A stretch of 36,616 nucleotides of DNA from Bryobacteraceae bacterium (GCA_025055455.1 JANWXD010000021.1:1-36616), one strand, 5' to 3'; shown: positions 7,496-15,801, counted from the first letter of the stretch. Program-made: numbers and translations. Notes: generated from the sequence alone by a model not told the origin.

Positions 7496-8812
7496 TCAGC
7501 TTTTCCTCAACTCGCCGGCGCGTTTCTGAATTTTGCGGATGGCCTCGGCGATCTGCTCCATGTCACGGCGCTCCCCCAGCAACATGGTCTGCGGGAACCA
7601 CACCGCCTCCTCGCACAGCCGGTCGTTGGCCGGGCAGTGGTTGCGCTCCTGCCAGCGGGCCAGGCGCTCCGGCGAGTAAATGGCTTTGTAGCCCCGCGAC
7701 TGCAGCGCGCGCAACAAAAACGGCTCCTTGTTGAGGGGACGATAGCCCCCCGAGCAGGGAATGCCCTCCGCCCGCAGCGCCTTCAGGAACAAGTCACGCG
7801 GCGCCCCGGCGAATCCCTCTTTGTCGTAGCGCAGCATGAACAGATGGAAGGCATTCCGTGTGCAGCCCTCGTATTGGCGTGCCGGCTGAATGCCTGGGAT
7901 TTCGCGGAGCATCCCCGCGAGGTACTCGGCGTTCTGTTCGCGGCGCCGGGACTGCTCCTCGAGTCGCGCCATCTGGGCCACGAGCAGCGCCGCCTGAAAC
8001 TGCGTCATCCGTAAGTTGGCCCCAGGCGCGTCGTAAGAGAAGTTCATGCTCTCGGTCCGGCGGCTGCGGCTGTTGTTGTGAAACGTAAAGCAACGCTCGA
8101 TGAGGTCGTCGCGGTCGGTGACGATGGCGCCGCCTTCGCCTGCGCAGAGGTTTTTCGAGACCTGGAAACTGAAGCAGCCCGCCTCGCCCAACGAGCCGGC
8201 CTTGCGTCCGCGCCATTCCGCAAGGTGAGCTTGGCAGGCGTCTTCGACCACGGCAAGCTTGTGTTTGCGCGCCACGTTGAGAATGGTATCCATGTCGGCG
8301 ACGTTGCCCCCTAAATGCACCGGCACGATCGCCCGCGTGTGTTCGGTGATGGCCGCTTCGATCTTTCGGGCGTCTATCTGGAACGTCTCCGGATCGGTGT
8401 CTACGAATACGGGCAAGGCATAATGCAGCAGCACCACGTTGACGGTGGCGACAAAGGTGTAGGGCGGGACAATCACCTCGTCCCCCGGGCTCACACCGAG
8501 GGCGTGCAGCGAAGCGAACAAGGCGCTGGTGCCGTTAGCGGTGGCCAGACAGTGTTTCGTTCCGACTAACTTGGCGTAGGCTTCTTCGAAACGGCGCGCC
8601 CAACGGCCTGCCGTGCCGCGGAACCACTGGCCAGAGCGCAGCACCTCGAGGAGAGCCTCCTCGTCAGCGGGCGCCACCTTCGGCCAGGAGGGAAACGGCT
8701 CACTCCGCACGGGCCGGCCGCCGTGGAGGGCGAGCCGGTCGTCGGCGGCAAACACCACCGGGGCGGCCGCGGGGGCGGCCAGAAAACGACGCCGGGTCAG
8801 TCGGTCGGGCAT
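7496..8812 (-). CDS. Tat-signal DegT/DnrJ/EryC1/StrS-family PLP aminotransferase
   Basis: The 438-residue protein starts [18 protein letters not shown], a twin-arginine export signal (about 1-23). The remainder is a complete DegT-family aminotransferase: [24 protein letters not shown] (read in parts, about 100-125), VVEDACQAH with the PLP-contacting aspartate, and [15 protein letters not shown] with the Schiff-base lysine. Such enzymes usually transaminate nucleotide-sugar ketones in the cytoplasm, so export after folding with PLP is unusual. The ATG at 8812 is preceded by AAGGAGACAGCC, a good ribosome-binding site; the longer frame to 8962 overlaps the divergent udg gene and lacks support. 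It is cotranscribed with the PHP-domain gene. Substrate unknown; a secreted oxidoreductase-like Tat family partner was not seen. Confidence 0.9.
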   Translation of the reverse strand: MPDRLTRRRFLAAPAAAPVVFAADDRLALHGGRPVRSEPFPSWPKVAPADEEALLEVLRSGQWFRGTAGRWARRFEEAYAKLVGTKHCLATANGTSALFASLHALGVSPGDEVIVPPYTFVATVNVVLLHYALPVFVDTDPETFQIDARKIEAAITEHTRAIVPVHLGGNVADMDTILNVARKHKLAVVEDACQAHLAEWRGRKAGSLGEAGCFSFQVSKNLCAGEGGAIVTDRDDLIERCFTFHNNSRSRRTESMNFSYDAPGANLRMTQFQAALLVAQMARLEEQSRRREQNAEYLAGMLREIPGIQPARQYEGCTRNAFHLFMLRYDKEGFAGAPRDLFLKALRAEGIPCSGGYRPLNKEPFLLRALQSRGYKAIYSPERLARWQERNHCPANDRLCEEAVWFPQTMLLGERRDMEQIAEAIRKIQKRAGELRKS

Positions 8813-8845
8813 GGCTGTCTCCTTGCGCACAAGTACCTTCCCTCG

Positions 8846-8874
8846 ATGGTACTCTCGTTGGTTTCCGAAGCCAA
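8846..8874 (-). promoter_or_regulatory. Candidate promoter of the DegT-PHP operon
   Basis: On the minus strand TTGGCT (8874-8869) and TACCAT (8851-8846) are separated by 17 bases, each matching four of six consensus positions. The predicted start near 8839 leaves a leader of about 27 bases containing the ribosome-binding site. The -35 would overlap the start codon of the divergent udg gene. Confidence 0.35.
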
Positions 8875-9575
8875 TGCGCGGGCCTGACTTGCTCGAAGGG
8901 CTCCAGCACGATGTGGTCGCCTGCCGCAAGTGCCCCCGGCTCATCGAGCATTGCCGGCGCATGGCCGTCGAGAAGCGTCGCGCCTACCGCGATTGGGACT
9001 ACTGGGGCAAGCCGGTGCCCTCGTTCGGCGACCCACAGGCCCGGGTATTGGTGATTGGCCTTGCGCCCGCGGCGCACGGCGCCAACCGAACGGGTAGGAT
9101 GTTCACCGGCGATCGCTCGGGAGACCTCCTGTACCAGGTGTTATACGATGCCGGCTTCGCCTCCCAGCCGACCAGCCGCTCCCGCGACGACGGGCTCGAG
9201 CTGCGCGACCTGTACATCACCGCCGCCCTGCGCTGCGCTCCGCCGCAGAACAAGCCGCGGCGGGAGGAGATCCGAAACTGCCGGCCGTATCTGGAGCGGG
9301 AGCTGGACCTGCTCGACAACGTCCGCGTGGTCGTCGCTTTGGGTCGGATCGCTTTCGACGCGTATCTGTCGGTGTTAAAAGACCGGGGCCTGATTCGGAG
9401 CCGCTCCGGCTTCCGGTTCGGTCACAACCGCGTACACCGTCTGGGGCCCGGCCAGCCCATTTTGATCAGCTCCTATCACCCCAGCCAGCAGAACACCTCG
9501 ACGGGGCGGCTGACGGAGGCCATGCTGCGGCGCGTCTTCGAGCGGGCCAGGCGGCTTTGCGATGGCGATCGATAA
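8874..9575 (+). CDS. Uracil-DNA glycosylase, family 5 (UdgB type)
   Basis: This 233-residue enzyme removes uracil and other deaminated bases from DNA. It shows the N-terminal CRKCPRL at 17-23, the active-site block [19 protein letters not shown] near 62-80, which is the family-5 form (no acidic catalytic residue, AHGANRTG), and two further cysteines in ALRCAPP and IRNCRPY that complete a [4Fe-4S] cluster. SYHPSQQN near 201-208 is the second active-site motif. The start at 8874 was chosen because homology begins directly after it; the frame extension upstream runs antisense through the DegT gene. It is divergent from DegT with only 61 bases between. Family-4 is the alternative but the GANRTG pattern argues for family 5. 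Confidence 0.88.
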   Translation: MRGPDLLEGLQHDVVACRKCPRLIEHCRRMAVEKRRAYRDWDYWGKPVPSFGDPQARVLVIGLAPAAHGANRTGRMFTGDRSGDLLYQVLYDAGFASQPTSRSRDDGLELRDLYITAALRCAPPQNKPRREEIRNCRPYLERELDLLDNVRVVVALGRIAFDAYLSVLKDRGLIRSRSGFRFGHNRVHRLGPGQPILISSYHPSQQNTSTGRLTEAMLRRVFERARRLCDGDR

Positions 9576-9576
9576 T

Positions 9577-9825
9577 ATGTAGAGGCTCGTCCGCAGGCAG
9601 GCCGACGTCCGGGCGGAACAGCCCAGTGCGCTCGAGCGGCTGGCGCGGCACTGTGGCCCGACCGAGGCCGCCATCATCCGGCAGGCCCTCGCACGCGAAC
9701 TCGAGTACGCCATGGAGACCGCAACACGGCGCGCCGCTTGGCGCGACATCGAAACCTGGATCGCCCCGCTGGCGGGAGCCCCTCGTCGACGATTTCAAAC
9801 TTGGCGCAAAGGGGAGACCCCGTGA
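9577..9825 (+). pseudogene. Ribbon-helix-helix antitoxin-like gene with stop at codon 2
   Basis: One frame reads ATG TAG AGG CTC at 9577 and then runs open to TGA at 9823-9825. It encodes RLVRRQADVRAEQ, then SALERLARHCGPTEAAIIRQ, then ALARELEYAMETA. The middle resembles CopG/Arc-type ribbon-helix-helix proteins (helix A, turn GPTEA, helix B), which are DNA-binding antitoxins. Many such proteins begin MQR or MKR, so the stop could be a CAG to TAG change at codon 2; that is inference. No alternative ATG, GTG or TTG precedes the helix in frame. No toxin follows: 9826-9908 holds no gene that I can support. It starts two bases after the udg stop. Confidence 0.45.
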
Positions 9826-9908
9826 GCTTTCTCAATTCGTTGCTTTCGGTCGCCTCCAGGGCGAGATCATCGCGTCATGTTCCCCGCTAGGAGATAGGGA
9901 TTGTTAGG

Positions 9909-10604
9909 ATGGTCGTGCCAGCCGCTTCCGACGTGACGGAAACCAAGTTCACTGGCGAACTCTGGAACCACATCGCTTCGATCTACGCTCAGACGCTCGA
10001 GCATCCGTTTCTGGTTGGATTGACGGACGGAACGCTCTCGCGCGACCGCTTCGAGTTCTATCTCCTCCAGGACAGCCACTACCTGCGGGCTTTCGCGCAG
10101 GCCCTGAGCGTACTGGCGGCCAAGGCCCCGCGCGAGGACTGGGGGATCACTCTGAACCAGCACGCCGTCGGGGCTCTGCAAGTCGAGCGACAGCTCCACG
10201 AAAGCCTCCTTGCCTCCTACGGGATCTCCCCGCAGGCGATCGCCGAAGCTCGGCCGGCGCCCACCAACTACGCTTACACCAACCACCTGCTGGCGGCCGT
10301 CTGGCAACGTCCCTTCGCCGAAGGCTTGGCGGCAGTGCTGCCCTGTTATTGGATCTACTGGGAAGTCGGCAAGGAGTTGAAGAAGCGGGGCTCGACCAAC
10401 CCGGACTACCAGAGATGGATCGATCAGTACGCCGGTGAAGAATACGGCAGGTTTGTCGAACAAGTCCTGGCCATGATGGATGAGGAAGGCGCGCGACTGG
10501 ATGCTGCGGCACGCCAGCGTGCCCGCGATCTGTTCACGTTCTCGGCGCGCTACGAGTATATGTTCTGGGACATGGCCTGGCGGCTCGAGCACTGGCTGCC
10601 GTAG
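9909..10604 (+). CDS. tenA: TenA-family thiaminase II / aminopyrimidine hydrolase
   Basis: This 231-residue protein belongs to the TenA family with an active-site cysteine. It hydrolyses aminomethyl-pyrimidine breakdown products of thiamine to hydroxymethylpyrimidine (HMP) for salvage. Visible are LLQDSHYLRAF (Asp 55 region), the catalytic Cys146 in AAVLPCYWIYWEVGKEL, and a C-terminal RYEYMFWDMAW with the conserved glutamate. Length and motif order are normal. A purine-type permease gene follows after about 110 bases on the same strand. No TPP riboswitch was recognised in the 80-base leader. The start codon's ribosome-binding site is weak, so a start a few codons later is possible. Confidence 0.92.
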   Translation: MVVPAASDVTETKFTGELWNHIASIYAQTLEHPFLVGLTDGTLSRDRFEFYLLQDSHYLRAFAQALSVLAAKAPREDWGITLNQHAVGALQVERQLHESLLASYGISPQAIAEARPAPTNYAYTNHLLAAVWQRPFAEGLAAVLPCYWIYWEVGKELKKRGSTNPDYQRWIDQYAGEEYGRFVEQVLAMMDEEGARLDAAARQRARDLFTFSARYEYMFWDMAWRLEHWLP

Positions 10605-10715
10605 CGGCCCTTCTCCTGTGATGCGCGGAAGGGAACCACCGCGCGAGTCGGCCTCCGGATACAGCCTTCGCCCGCAGGCAACGTGATACAAAGGAGTCTG
10701 CCCCACCGGGCTCTC

Positions 10716-12032
10716 ATGCAGCTGCGGCAGCGGATCGAGCGCTATTTCGAATTCGAGGCCCTCGGCACGAACTGGCGCACCGAGATCCTAGCGGGCGCCA
10801 CCACGTTCATGACGATGGCCTACATCATCTTCGTCAACCCTTCCATCCTGCACGAAGCCGGCATGCCGTTTGCGGCGGTGGTCGCCGCCACCTGCCTGTC
10901 GTCCGCCGCGGGCAGTCTGCTGATGGGCGCCTTCGCCCGCTACCCCATCGCCCTGGCGCCGGGAATGGGACTGAATGCCTACTTCACCTACGTCGTGGTC
11001 AAACAAATGGGCGTAAGCTGGCAAGCGGCCCTCGGCGCGGTGTTTCTTTCGGGTCTGGCCTTCGCCGCGCTGACGCTGGCGGGGGTCATCCGCAAAGTGG
11101 TCGCCTCGATCCCCACCGAATTGTACGCGGCCATCGCCGCCGGCATCGGGCTGTTCATCGCGCTGATCGGCTTCCGCAACGCGGGCATCATCGCTGCCAG
11201 CCCCACGACGGCCGTGACCCTCGGCAATCTGCGACAGCCGGAGACGCTGCTGGCGCTCGGGGGCCTGCTGCTCATGGCGGCGCTCATGGCCCGAGGGGTG
11301 CGCGCGGCGATGCTGCTCGGCATCCTCATCACCACCGCCGTGGGCGTGCTCCTGGGACTAGTGGAATGGCGCCCTCAGGCCTACCGGATGGCGGACATTA
11401 CCGCCACCTCGTTCCGCTTGGATCTGCCCTCCACGTTCCACCTCGGATTTGTCGAAATTGTCTTCGTATTCTTTTTCGTGGATGTCTTCGACAATGTGGG
11501 CACCCTCGTCGCCGTGGGCAAAAAGGCCGGCTTGTTCCACCAGGCCCAGGAGATCCCCCGGATCGATCGCATCCTGCTTTCGGATGCGGTGGCGAGCACG
11601 CTGGGCTCGCTGGCGGGCACGTCCACCGTGGTGAGTTACATCGAAAGCGCCGCCGGTGTGGTGGCGGGCGGCCGGAGCGGCGTTACGGCCATCGTCGCCG
11701 GCCTGCTCTTCTTGGCGGCTCTGTTCGTGGCTCCGCTCCTCGGAGCGATTCCTGCGGCGGCCACGGCGCCCGCGCTTATCGTGGTCGGCTGCCTGATGAT
11801 GTCGCACCTGGCCGAGATCGACTGGTCCGAGCCGGTCGTCGCCGTCTCGGCCTTCCTCACCATGACCGCGATCCCGCTGACCTTCAGCATCGCCAACGGG
11901 CTAGCGTTCGGGTTTACCGCCTATACGCTGCTGCGCCTGCTGCGGGGTGAGTGGCAGAAGGTGAGCTGGCTGATGTACGTGCTGGCGGCGCTGTTCCTGG
12001 CACGGTTCTGGTATCTGGGCGAGGGCGGATAG
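10716..12032 (+). CDS. NCS2-family (AzgA/PbuG-like) nucleobase permease
   Basis: This integral membrane protein of about 438 residues has 12 or more hydrophobic segments. It opens MQLRQRIERYFEFEALGTNW, the usual soluble start of AzgA-type guanine/hypoxanthine permeases, followed by GATTFMTMAYIIFVNP, PIALAPGMGLNAYF and VFFFVDVFDNVGTLVAVG, all signatures of that branch. TSTVVSYIESAAGVVAGGRSG marks the second half. An in-frame GTG at 10683 would add 11 residues; the ATG at 10716 is preferred because family homology starts there, although AAAGGAG lies about 20 bases upstream of it, an unusually long gap. Coupling with tenA suggests that the substrate may be a pyrimidine vitamin precursor and not a purine; this is inference. 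Confidence 0.88.
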   Translation: MQLRQRIERYFEFEALGTNWRTEILAGATTFMTMAYIIFVNPSILHEAGMPFAAVVAATCLSSAAGSLLMGAFARYPIALAPGMGLNAYFTYVVVKQMGVSWQAALGAVFLSGLAFAALTLAGVIRKVVASIPTELYAAIAAGIGLFIALIGFRNAGIIAASPTTAVTLGNLRQPETLLALGGLLLMAALMARGVRAAMLLGILITTAVGVLLGLVEWRPQAYRMADITATSFRLDLPSTFHLGFVEIVFVFFFVDVFDNVGTLVAVGKKAGLFHQAQEIPRIDRILLSDAVASTLGSLAGTSTVVSYIESAAGVVAGGRSGVTAIVAGLLFLAALFVAPLLGAIPAAATAPALIVVGCLMMSHLAEIDWSEPVVAVSAFLTMTAIPLTFSIANGLAFGFTAYTLLRLLRGEWQKVSWLMYVLAALFLARFWYLGEGG

Positions 12033-12113
12033 GGCAGTGGGTCCCGCGGATGCTCGCCGAAGTGGATCCCGCCGCCGACGTCGATGCCCCTCGTACGCAT
12101 CGCGCGGCGGTGG

Positions 12114-12341
12114 CTACGCGATCAGCTCCAGTAGTCCCTCGACGGCCTGATTCACCTCCTGCTCCCTCAGCCGGCAAATCTTCTTTGCCACTTCCCAGAC
12201 GCTCAACCGAAAGGGTCCGGACCTGGGAATCTTGATCCACGACTCCTTCGGGAGGCCGCGGCTTTTCACCGGCAGGGTGAGCGGGAATCCCGCTCGCGGG
12301 GTTTCACGCGTCATCGCGCCGGTGTTGGTGGGACCCTTCAC
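12114..12341 (-). pseudogene. MazF/PemK toxin remnant (C-terminal half, two frameshifts)
   Basis: Read on the minus strand, one frame gives AGFPLTLPVKSRGLPKESWIKI and ends KKICRLREQEVNQAVEGLLELIA in short pieces. The missing middle, SQVRTLSVERLG, is in the next frame. Together they rebuild the C-terminal half of a MazF/PemK mRNA interferase (SLPKxSWVKISQVRTLSVERLG-type block). Two opposite single-base changes near 12228 and 12190 are needed. The N-terminal half with the RGDIVWV-type strand is absent: the intact HEPN gene begins at 12365 on the other strand. No mazE-like partner is seen. It is almost certainly inactive. Confidence 0.7.
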
Positions 12342-12351
12342 CGCCTCCTGC

Positions 12352-12357
12352 TATGCT
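12352..12357 (+). promoter_or_regulatory. Candidate -10 box giving a leaderless HEPN transcript
   Basis: TATGCT ends seven bases before the ATG at 12365, so transcription would start at or next to the start codon. No ribosome-binding site is visible before that ATG and no clear -35 with normal spacing was found. Confidence 0.35.
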
Positions 12358-12364
12358 CGTAGCG

Positions 12365-12760
12365 ATGCCGGACCGTTCAGGCGACTGGCTCCGGCAAGCG
12401 GAGCGCGACTTGGCGCAAGCCGAGGACTCGCGCCGCGCCGGGCGTCACGAGTGGGCGTGCTTTGCCGCGCAACAAGCTGCCGAGAAGGCGGTCAAAGCTC
12501 TGCACTTGCACCTCGGGCAAGAGGCTTGGGGGCATGTGGTCGCCCGCCTGCTGGCCCAGCTCCCGGCAGAAACCTCCGCCCCTCCGGAATTGATCGAAAA
12601 GGGCCGCGTCCTGGACACGTTCTACATCCCGGCTCGGTATCCCAACAGTCACGCCGAGGGCGCGCCGTTCGAGCACTACGGTCCCCTCCAGAGCGAAGAG
12701 GCTGTGCGTTATGCCGGTGAGATCCTTGAGTTCGTGCGTGCTCAAATGGCCCGACCGTGA
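12365..12760 (+). CDS. HEPN-domain protein, putative toxin of an MNT/HEPN pair
   Basis: This 131-residue, mostly helical protein fits the small HEPN family. WLRQAERDLAQAEDSRRAG and FAAQQAAEKAVKALHLHLG are the first two helices, with the QQAAEKAVKA signature. RYPNSH at 91-96 supplies an R-x4-H motif like that of HEPN ribonucleases. In the well-studied HepT the histidine is followed by x-Tyr, the tyrosine being AMPylated by the partner; here His-Ala-Glu follows, so that tyrosine is absent. The ATG at 12365 was chosen because homology begins there; an in-frame ATG at 12353 would add four residues. The gene overlaps the MNT gene by 50 bases, showing coupled expression. Antiphage or plasmid-stability roles are known in relatives. 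Confidence 0.82.
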   Translation: MPDRSGDWLRQAERDLAQAEDSRRAGRHEWACFAAQQAAEKAVKALHLHLGQEAWGHVVARLLAQLPAETSAPPELIEKGRVLDTFYIPARYPNSHAEGAPFEHYGPLQSEEAVRYAGEILEFVRAQMARP

Positions 12761-13073
12761 CACGGTCTTCGGCGCGCTTCGCCAGTGGGCGGAGAATGCG
12801 GTCCGCACTCATTCCGAGCTGATTCGTGTCGGCTGCTTCGGTTCTTACGCCCGCGGCGACTGGGGCGTGGGCAGCGACTTGGACGTGGTGCTCGTCGTCA
12901 CGCAGGCCGACCAGCCGTCCTATCGCCGCGCTGCGGCCTTCGACCTCGACGCGCTCCCCGTGCCCGCCGAAGCGCTTGTGTACACGCTCGAGGAGTGGAA
13001 CGCGGCTTGCGGAGCGGGCGGGCTGGGCGCGCGCATCCGCGACGAAGTGGTCTGGGTGTACCCGCCGACGTAG
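12711..13073 (+). CDS. MNT-type nucleotidyltransferase, putative antitoxin
   Basis: This 120-residue protein is a minimal nucleotidyltransferase. GSYARGDWGVGSDLD (44-58) is the exact GS-x10-D-x-D motif that binds ATP and metal, and GCFGSYARG forms the strand-turn before it. In MNT/HEPN systems such proteins neutralise the HEPN toxin, often by AMPylation. It begins 50 bases inside the HEPN gene in another frame, so the two are translated together; in many relatives MNT precedes HEPN, here it follows. A later in-frame GTG near 12738 is a possible alternative start. The stretch VPAEALVYTLEEWNA and the VVWVYP end match family members that I recognise. Confidence 0.85.
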   Translation: MPVRSLSSCVLKWPDRDTVFGALRQWAENAVRTHSELIRVGCFGSYARGDWGVGSDLDVVLVVTQADQPSYRRAAAFDLDALPVPAEALVYTLEEWNAACGAGGLGARIRDEVVWVYPPT

Positions 13074-13259
13074 GGGGCCGTGGCCCGGCTAAGCGCTTGC
13101 CAGATCGGGCGCGACTCCAACGATGCGCTTCTGGCCCGTGCGGCAGTTATTCTGATTGATCGCATGGGACCGGCATGCCGTCCGGGCGCTTCGGCGCGGG
13201 CTCGAGCTCACGCCGGCCGTTGCCACGCGCATTGGCCCACGAATTGCACCTCCACGGGT

Positions 13260-14354
13260 ATGAACGTCAACGGGAACGCTGGGAGCAAAGGGCCCCGGCT
13301 GGTCTTCTGGGAGCTGACAACCGGTTGCAACTTGAGGTGCCTGCACTGCCGGGCCAGCGCCACGGAACTCATGTCCCCGGCCGATCTCACTTACAGCCAG
13401 TGCTGCAAGATCATCGACCAGCTTGCGGAATATGCCCCACTCATTTTGGTGCTCAGCGGAGGCGAACCACTCTGGCGCCGGGACGTGTTCGACATCGCCC
13501 GGTACGCTGGTTCGCGCAATCTGCGGGTCGCCCTGGCCACCAATGGGACACTGGTCGACGAAGCCATGGCCTGGCGCATTCGCGACGCGGGCGTCGTCCG
13601 CGTCGCGGTCAGCCTGGACGGCGCAGACCGCCACACGCACGACAGTTTCCGCGGCCAGGCGGGTGCCTTCGAGGCGGCCATCGCCGGGCTTCGCTATCTA
13701 AAAGCCTTGGGCGTGTCCACCCAGATCAACACGAGCGTGGCGCGCCATAACGTCCATCAGTTGCCCGCCATCCTCGCGCTGGCCCAGTCCTTGGGAGTGC
13801 ACGCCTTTCATATCTTCCTGCTCGTCCCGGTGGGTTGTGGTCTCACGATCGCCGACGAGCAATCCATTCAAGCCGAGGAATACGAACGGGTACTGAACTG
13901 GCTCTACGACCGGTCGCTCGACAGCGGCCTCGAAATCAAAGCTACTTGCGCCCCGCATTACTACCGCATCCTGCGACAGCGCCGCGCGGAGGCGCGGCGG
14001 GCCGGGCTGTCGGTGCCGGAGCTGCCTACCCATGGCATGCACGCCGTCACGCGCGGGTGCCTGGCGGGCAGCGAGGTGTGTTTCATTTCCCACCAGGGAG
14101 AGGTTTACCCCTGCGGGTACCTGCCGGTCACTGCTGGCGACCTCCGGAAGCAGCCCTTCCGGGAGATCTGGGAAACCGCACGGATTTTCAAGGAGTTGCG
14201 GCACCCAGATCTGCTCGAGGGCAAGTGCGGCCTTTGCGAGTTCAAGCGCGTCTGCCTCGGTTGCCGCGCCCGCGCTTTCGGTATGACGGGGAACTACTTG
14301 GCCGAGGAGCCATTCTGCATATACCGGCCCGCTGGGGTGCGACCGGCGGCGTGA
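13260..14354 (+). CDS. Radical SAM/SPASM protein, AhbD/NirJ-like (heme-type)
   Basis: This 364-residue protein carries the radical SAM cluster motif CNLRCLHC (Cys 23, 27, 30), SGGEPL in the SAM-binding region, and a cysteine-rich C-terminal SPASM-type region. The C-terminal half reads GCLAGSEVCFISHQGEVYPC, GYLPVTAGDLRKQPFREIW and GKCGLCEFKRVCLGCRARA in succession, ending EEPFCIYRP. This pattern is that of AhbD/NirJ proteins, which act on iron-porphyrins in the alternative heme b and heme d1 pathways. No ahbA, ahbB, ahbC or nir genes are nearby, so the substrate is uncertain. The ATG at 13260 was chosen because homology starts there; the frame extension from 13080 is low-complexity. It lies 157 bases before the SQR gene. 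Confidence 0.82.
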   Translation: MNVNGNAGSKGPRLVFWELTTGCNLRCLHCRASATELMSPADLTYSQCCKIIDQLAEYAPLILVLSGGEPLWRRDVFDIARYAGSRNLRVALATNGTLVDEAMAWRIRDAGVVRVAVSLDGADRHTHDSFRGQAGAFEAAIAGLRYLKALGVSTQINTSVARHNVHQLPAILALAQSLGVHAFHIFLLVPVGCGLTIADEQSIQAEEYERVLNWLYDRSLDSGLEIKATCAPHYYRILRQRRAEARRAGLSVPELPTHGMHAVTRGCLAGSEVCFISHQGEVYPCGYLPVTAGDLRKQPFREIWETARIFKELRHPDLLEGKCGLCEFKRVCLGCRARAFGMTGNYLAEEPFCIYRPAGVRPAA

Positions 14355-14511
14355 GGCGGCCGCTCGGCGCCGCGCCCTTGGCCCATCGGCGGACCCCGAG
14401 CTAGTCGGCCGACCGAGTCGCCGCGAGTTGTCACCCTCACAAGACTTCTGCATCCGAATATCTTGAGTGAACTTAGCGTGGCCTTGGCTGCGAACCACCC
14501 AGGAGGAGCCG

Positions 14512-15801
14512 ATGCCCGACTCGAAACGCAAATCCATCCTGATCCTCGGCGGGAGCTTCGCCGGCTTGACCGCCGCCTACGAGCTCAAGCGCCTGGCGGG
14601 AGAGGCGCACGAGATCACCGTCGTGGACAAGAACGAGCATTTCGTCTTCATTCCCTCGCTGATCTGGGTCCCCTTCGGCTGGCGCACCATCGAGCAGATT
14701 TCCTTCCCCTTGGCGCCGACTCTGGCCGCCCAAGGAGTGCGCTTCCTCCACGCCACCGCTCGGTGGATTGACCCGGCCCGCCAGACCGTTACCATCAGCC
14801 AGGCCAATGGCGGCGAACGTGAGCTGTTCTACGACTATTTGCTCGTCGCCACCGGCCCTCATGCCGACTTCGCCATGGTGGAAGGACTGGGACCGGATGG
14901 TGGCTACACGGTCAGCATCTGCACCGCGCCTCACGCCATCGAGGCAGGCCGTGCCTGGCGGGAGTTCCTCAGAGAACCCGGGCCCGTGATCGTGGGTGCC
15001 ACGCAAGAGGCCGCTTGCTACGGCGCCGCCTATGAGTTCGTCTTCAACTTGGAATACGCCCTCCGCAAAGTGGGTCTGCGCGACCGCGTTCCGATCACCT
15101 ACCTCACGTCGGAGCCCTTCGCCGGCCATTTCGGCATCGGAGGAATGAAGTGGGCTCGTGAAATGACGGAGTGGTTCTTTCGGCACACGGGCATTGACTG
15201 GGTGCTCGATGCGGTCGTCGAAAAAGTGAGTCCGGGGATGGTTCACTTGCGCCAGGGCCGGCTCCACCGGGCCGCGGCGAAGAACGGCAGGCCCGAGGAC
15301 TTGTCCGGCGGCAGCCTGCCCTTCCGTTACGCCATGATCATTCCTCGCTTCTTGGGTGTGCCCGTGGTGCGGGATTCCGGTCTCGGCAACGCGCGCGGCT
15401 TCGTCGTGGTGGACGACTACTTTCGGCACTTGCAGCACCGCAACATCTACGCCGCTGGGGTAAGTGTTGCGGTCGCCCCGCCCGAGCCCTGTCCCTCCGG
15501 TTGCAGCGTGCCGAAAACCGGCTACATCAGTGAGGTCATGGCCAAGTACGCGGCGCGCAACATTCTGGCGGATATTGACGGCCGGCCGTTGGTGCCAAAA
15601 CCGGCCACGGAAATCGACGCCAAGTGCCTCATGGATGCCGGAAATCAGGGCATCATCATGCTGACCGACCGAATTTATGTTCCTTCGCGCCACCGCAAGA
15701 CCGAGCTGCTCATTCCCGGTCCTTGGGCGCATTGGGCCAAGGTCGCCTTCGAAAAATACGCTCTCTGGAAGATGCGAACGGGCCGTGTGGCTTGGCCGTA
15801 A
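14512..15801 (+). CDS. sqr: Sulfide:quinone oxidoreductase
   Basis: This 429-residue flavoprotein oxidises sulfide and reduces membrane quinone. It shows the FAD-binding GGSFAGL at 13-19 and the family's TSEPFAGHFGIGG. From memory of the Acidithiobacillus enzyme, its three redox cysteines (128, 160, 356) correspond to Cys137 in SICTAPHA, Cys169 in AACYGAAYEF and Cys372 in DAKCLMDAGNQG; all are present. The end AHWAKVAFEKYALWKMRTG matches the membrane-binding tail. An extra pair, Cys327 and Cys331 in CPSGC just before VPKTGY, is not in that enzyme. The ATG at 14512 follows AGGAGGAG at 14501-14508. Its upstream region (14355-14511) has GC-rich palindromes but no promoter that I can defend. Confidence 0.9.
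   Translation: MPDSKRKSILILGGSFAGLTAAYELKRLAGEAHEITVVDKNEHFVFIPSLIWVPFGWRTIEQISFPLAPTLAAQGVRFLHATARWIDPARQTVTISQANGGERELFYDYLLVATGPHADFAMVEGLGPDGGYTVSICTAPHAIEAGRAWREFLREPGPVIVGATQEAACYGAAYEFVFNLEYALRKVGLRDRVPITYLTSEPFAGHFGIGGMKWAREMTEWFFRHTGIDWVLDAVVEKVSPGMVHLRQGRLHRAAAKNGRPEDLSGGSLPFRYAMIIPRFLGVPVVRDSGLGNARGFVVVDDYFRHLQHRNIYAAGVSVAVAPPEPCPSGCSVPKTGYISEVMAKYAARNILADIDGRPLVPKPATEIDAKCLMDAGNQGIIMLTDRIYVPSRHRKTELLIPGPWAHWAKVAFEKYALWKMRTGRVAWP

Noticed and set aside
9826-9908. TPP riboswitch ahead of tenA
   Set aside because: The conserved CUGAGA and ACCUGA-type elements are not in the leader and there is too little space for the fold.
15470-15510. Loss of the third SQR redox cysteine at the GVS segment
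   Set aside because: On closer comparison with the remembered Acidithiobacillus sequence the third cysteine aligns with Cys372 further downstream, which is present.
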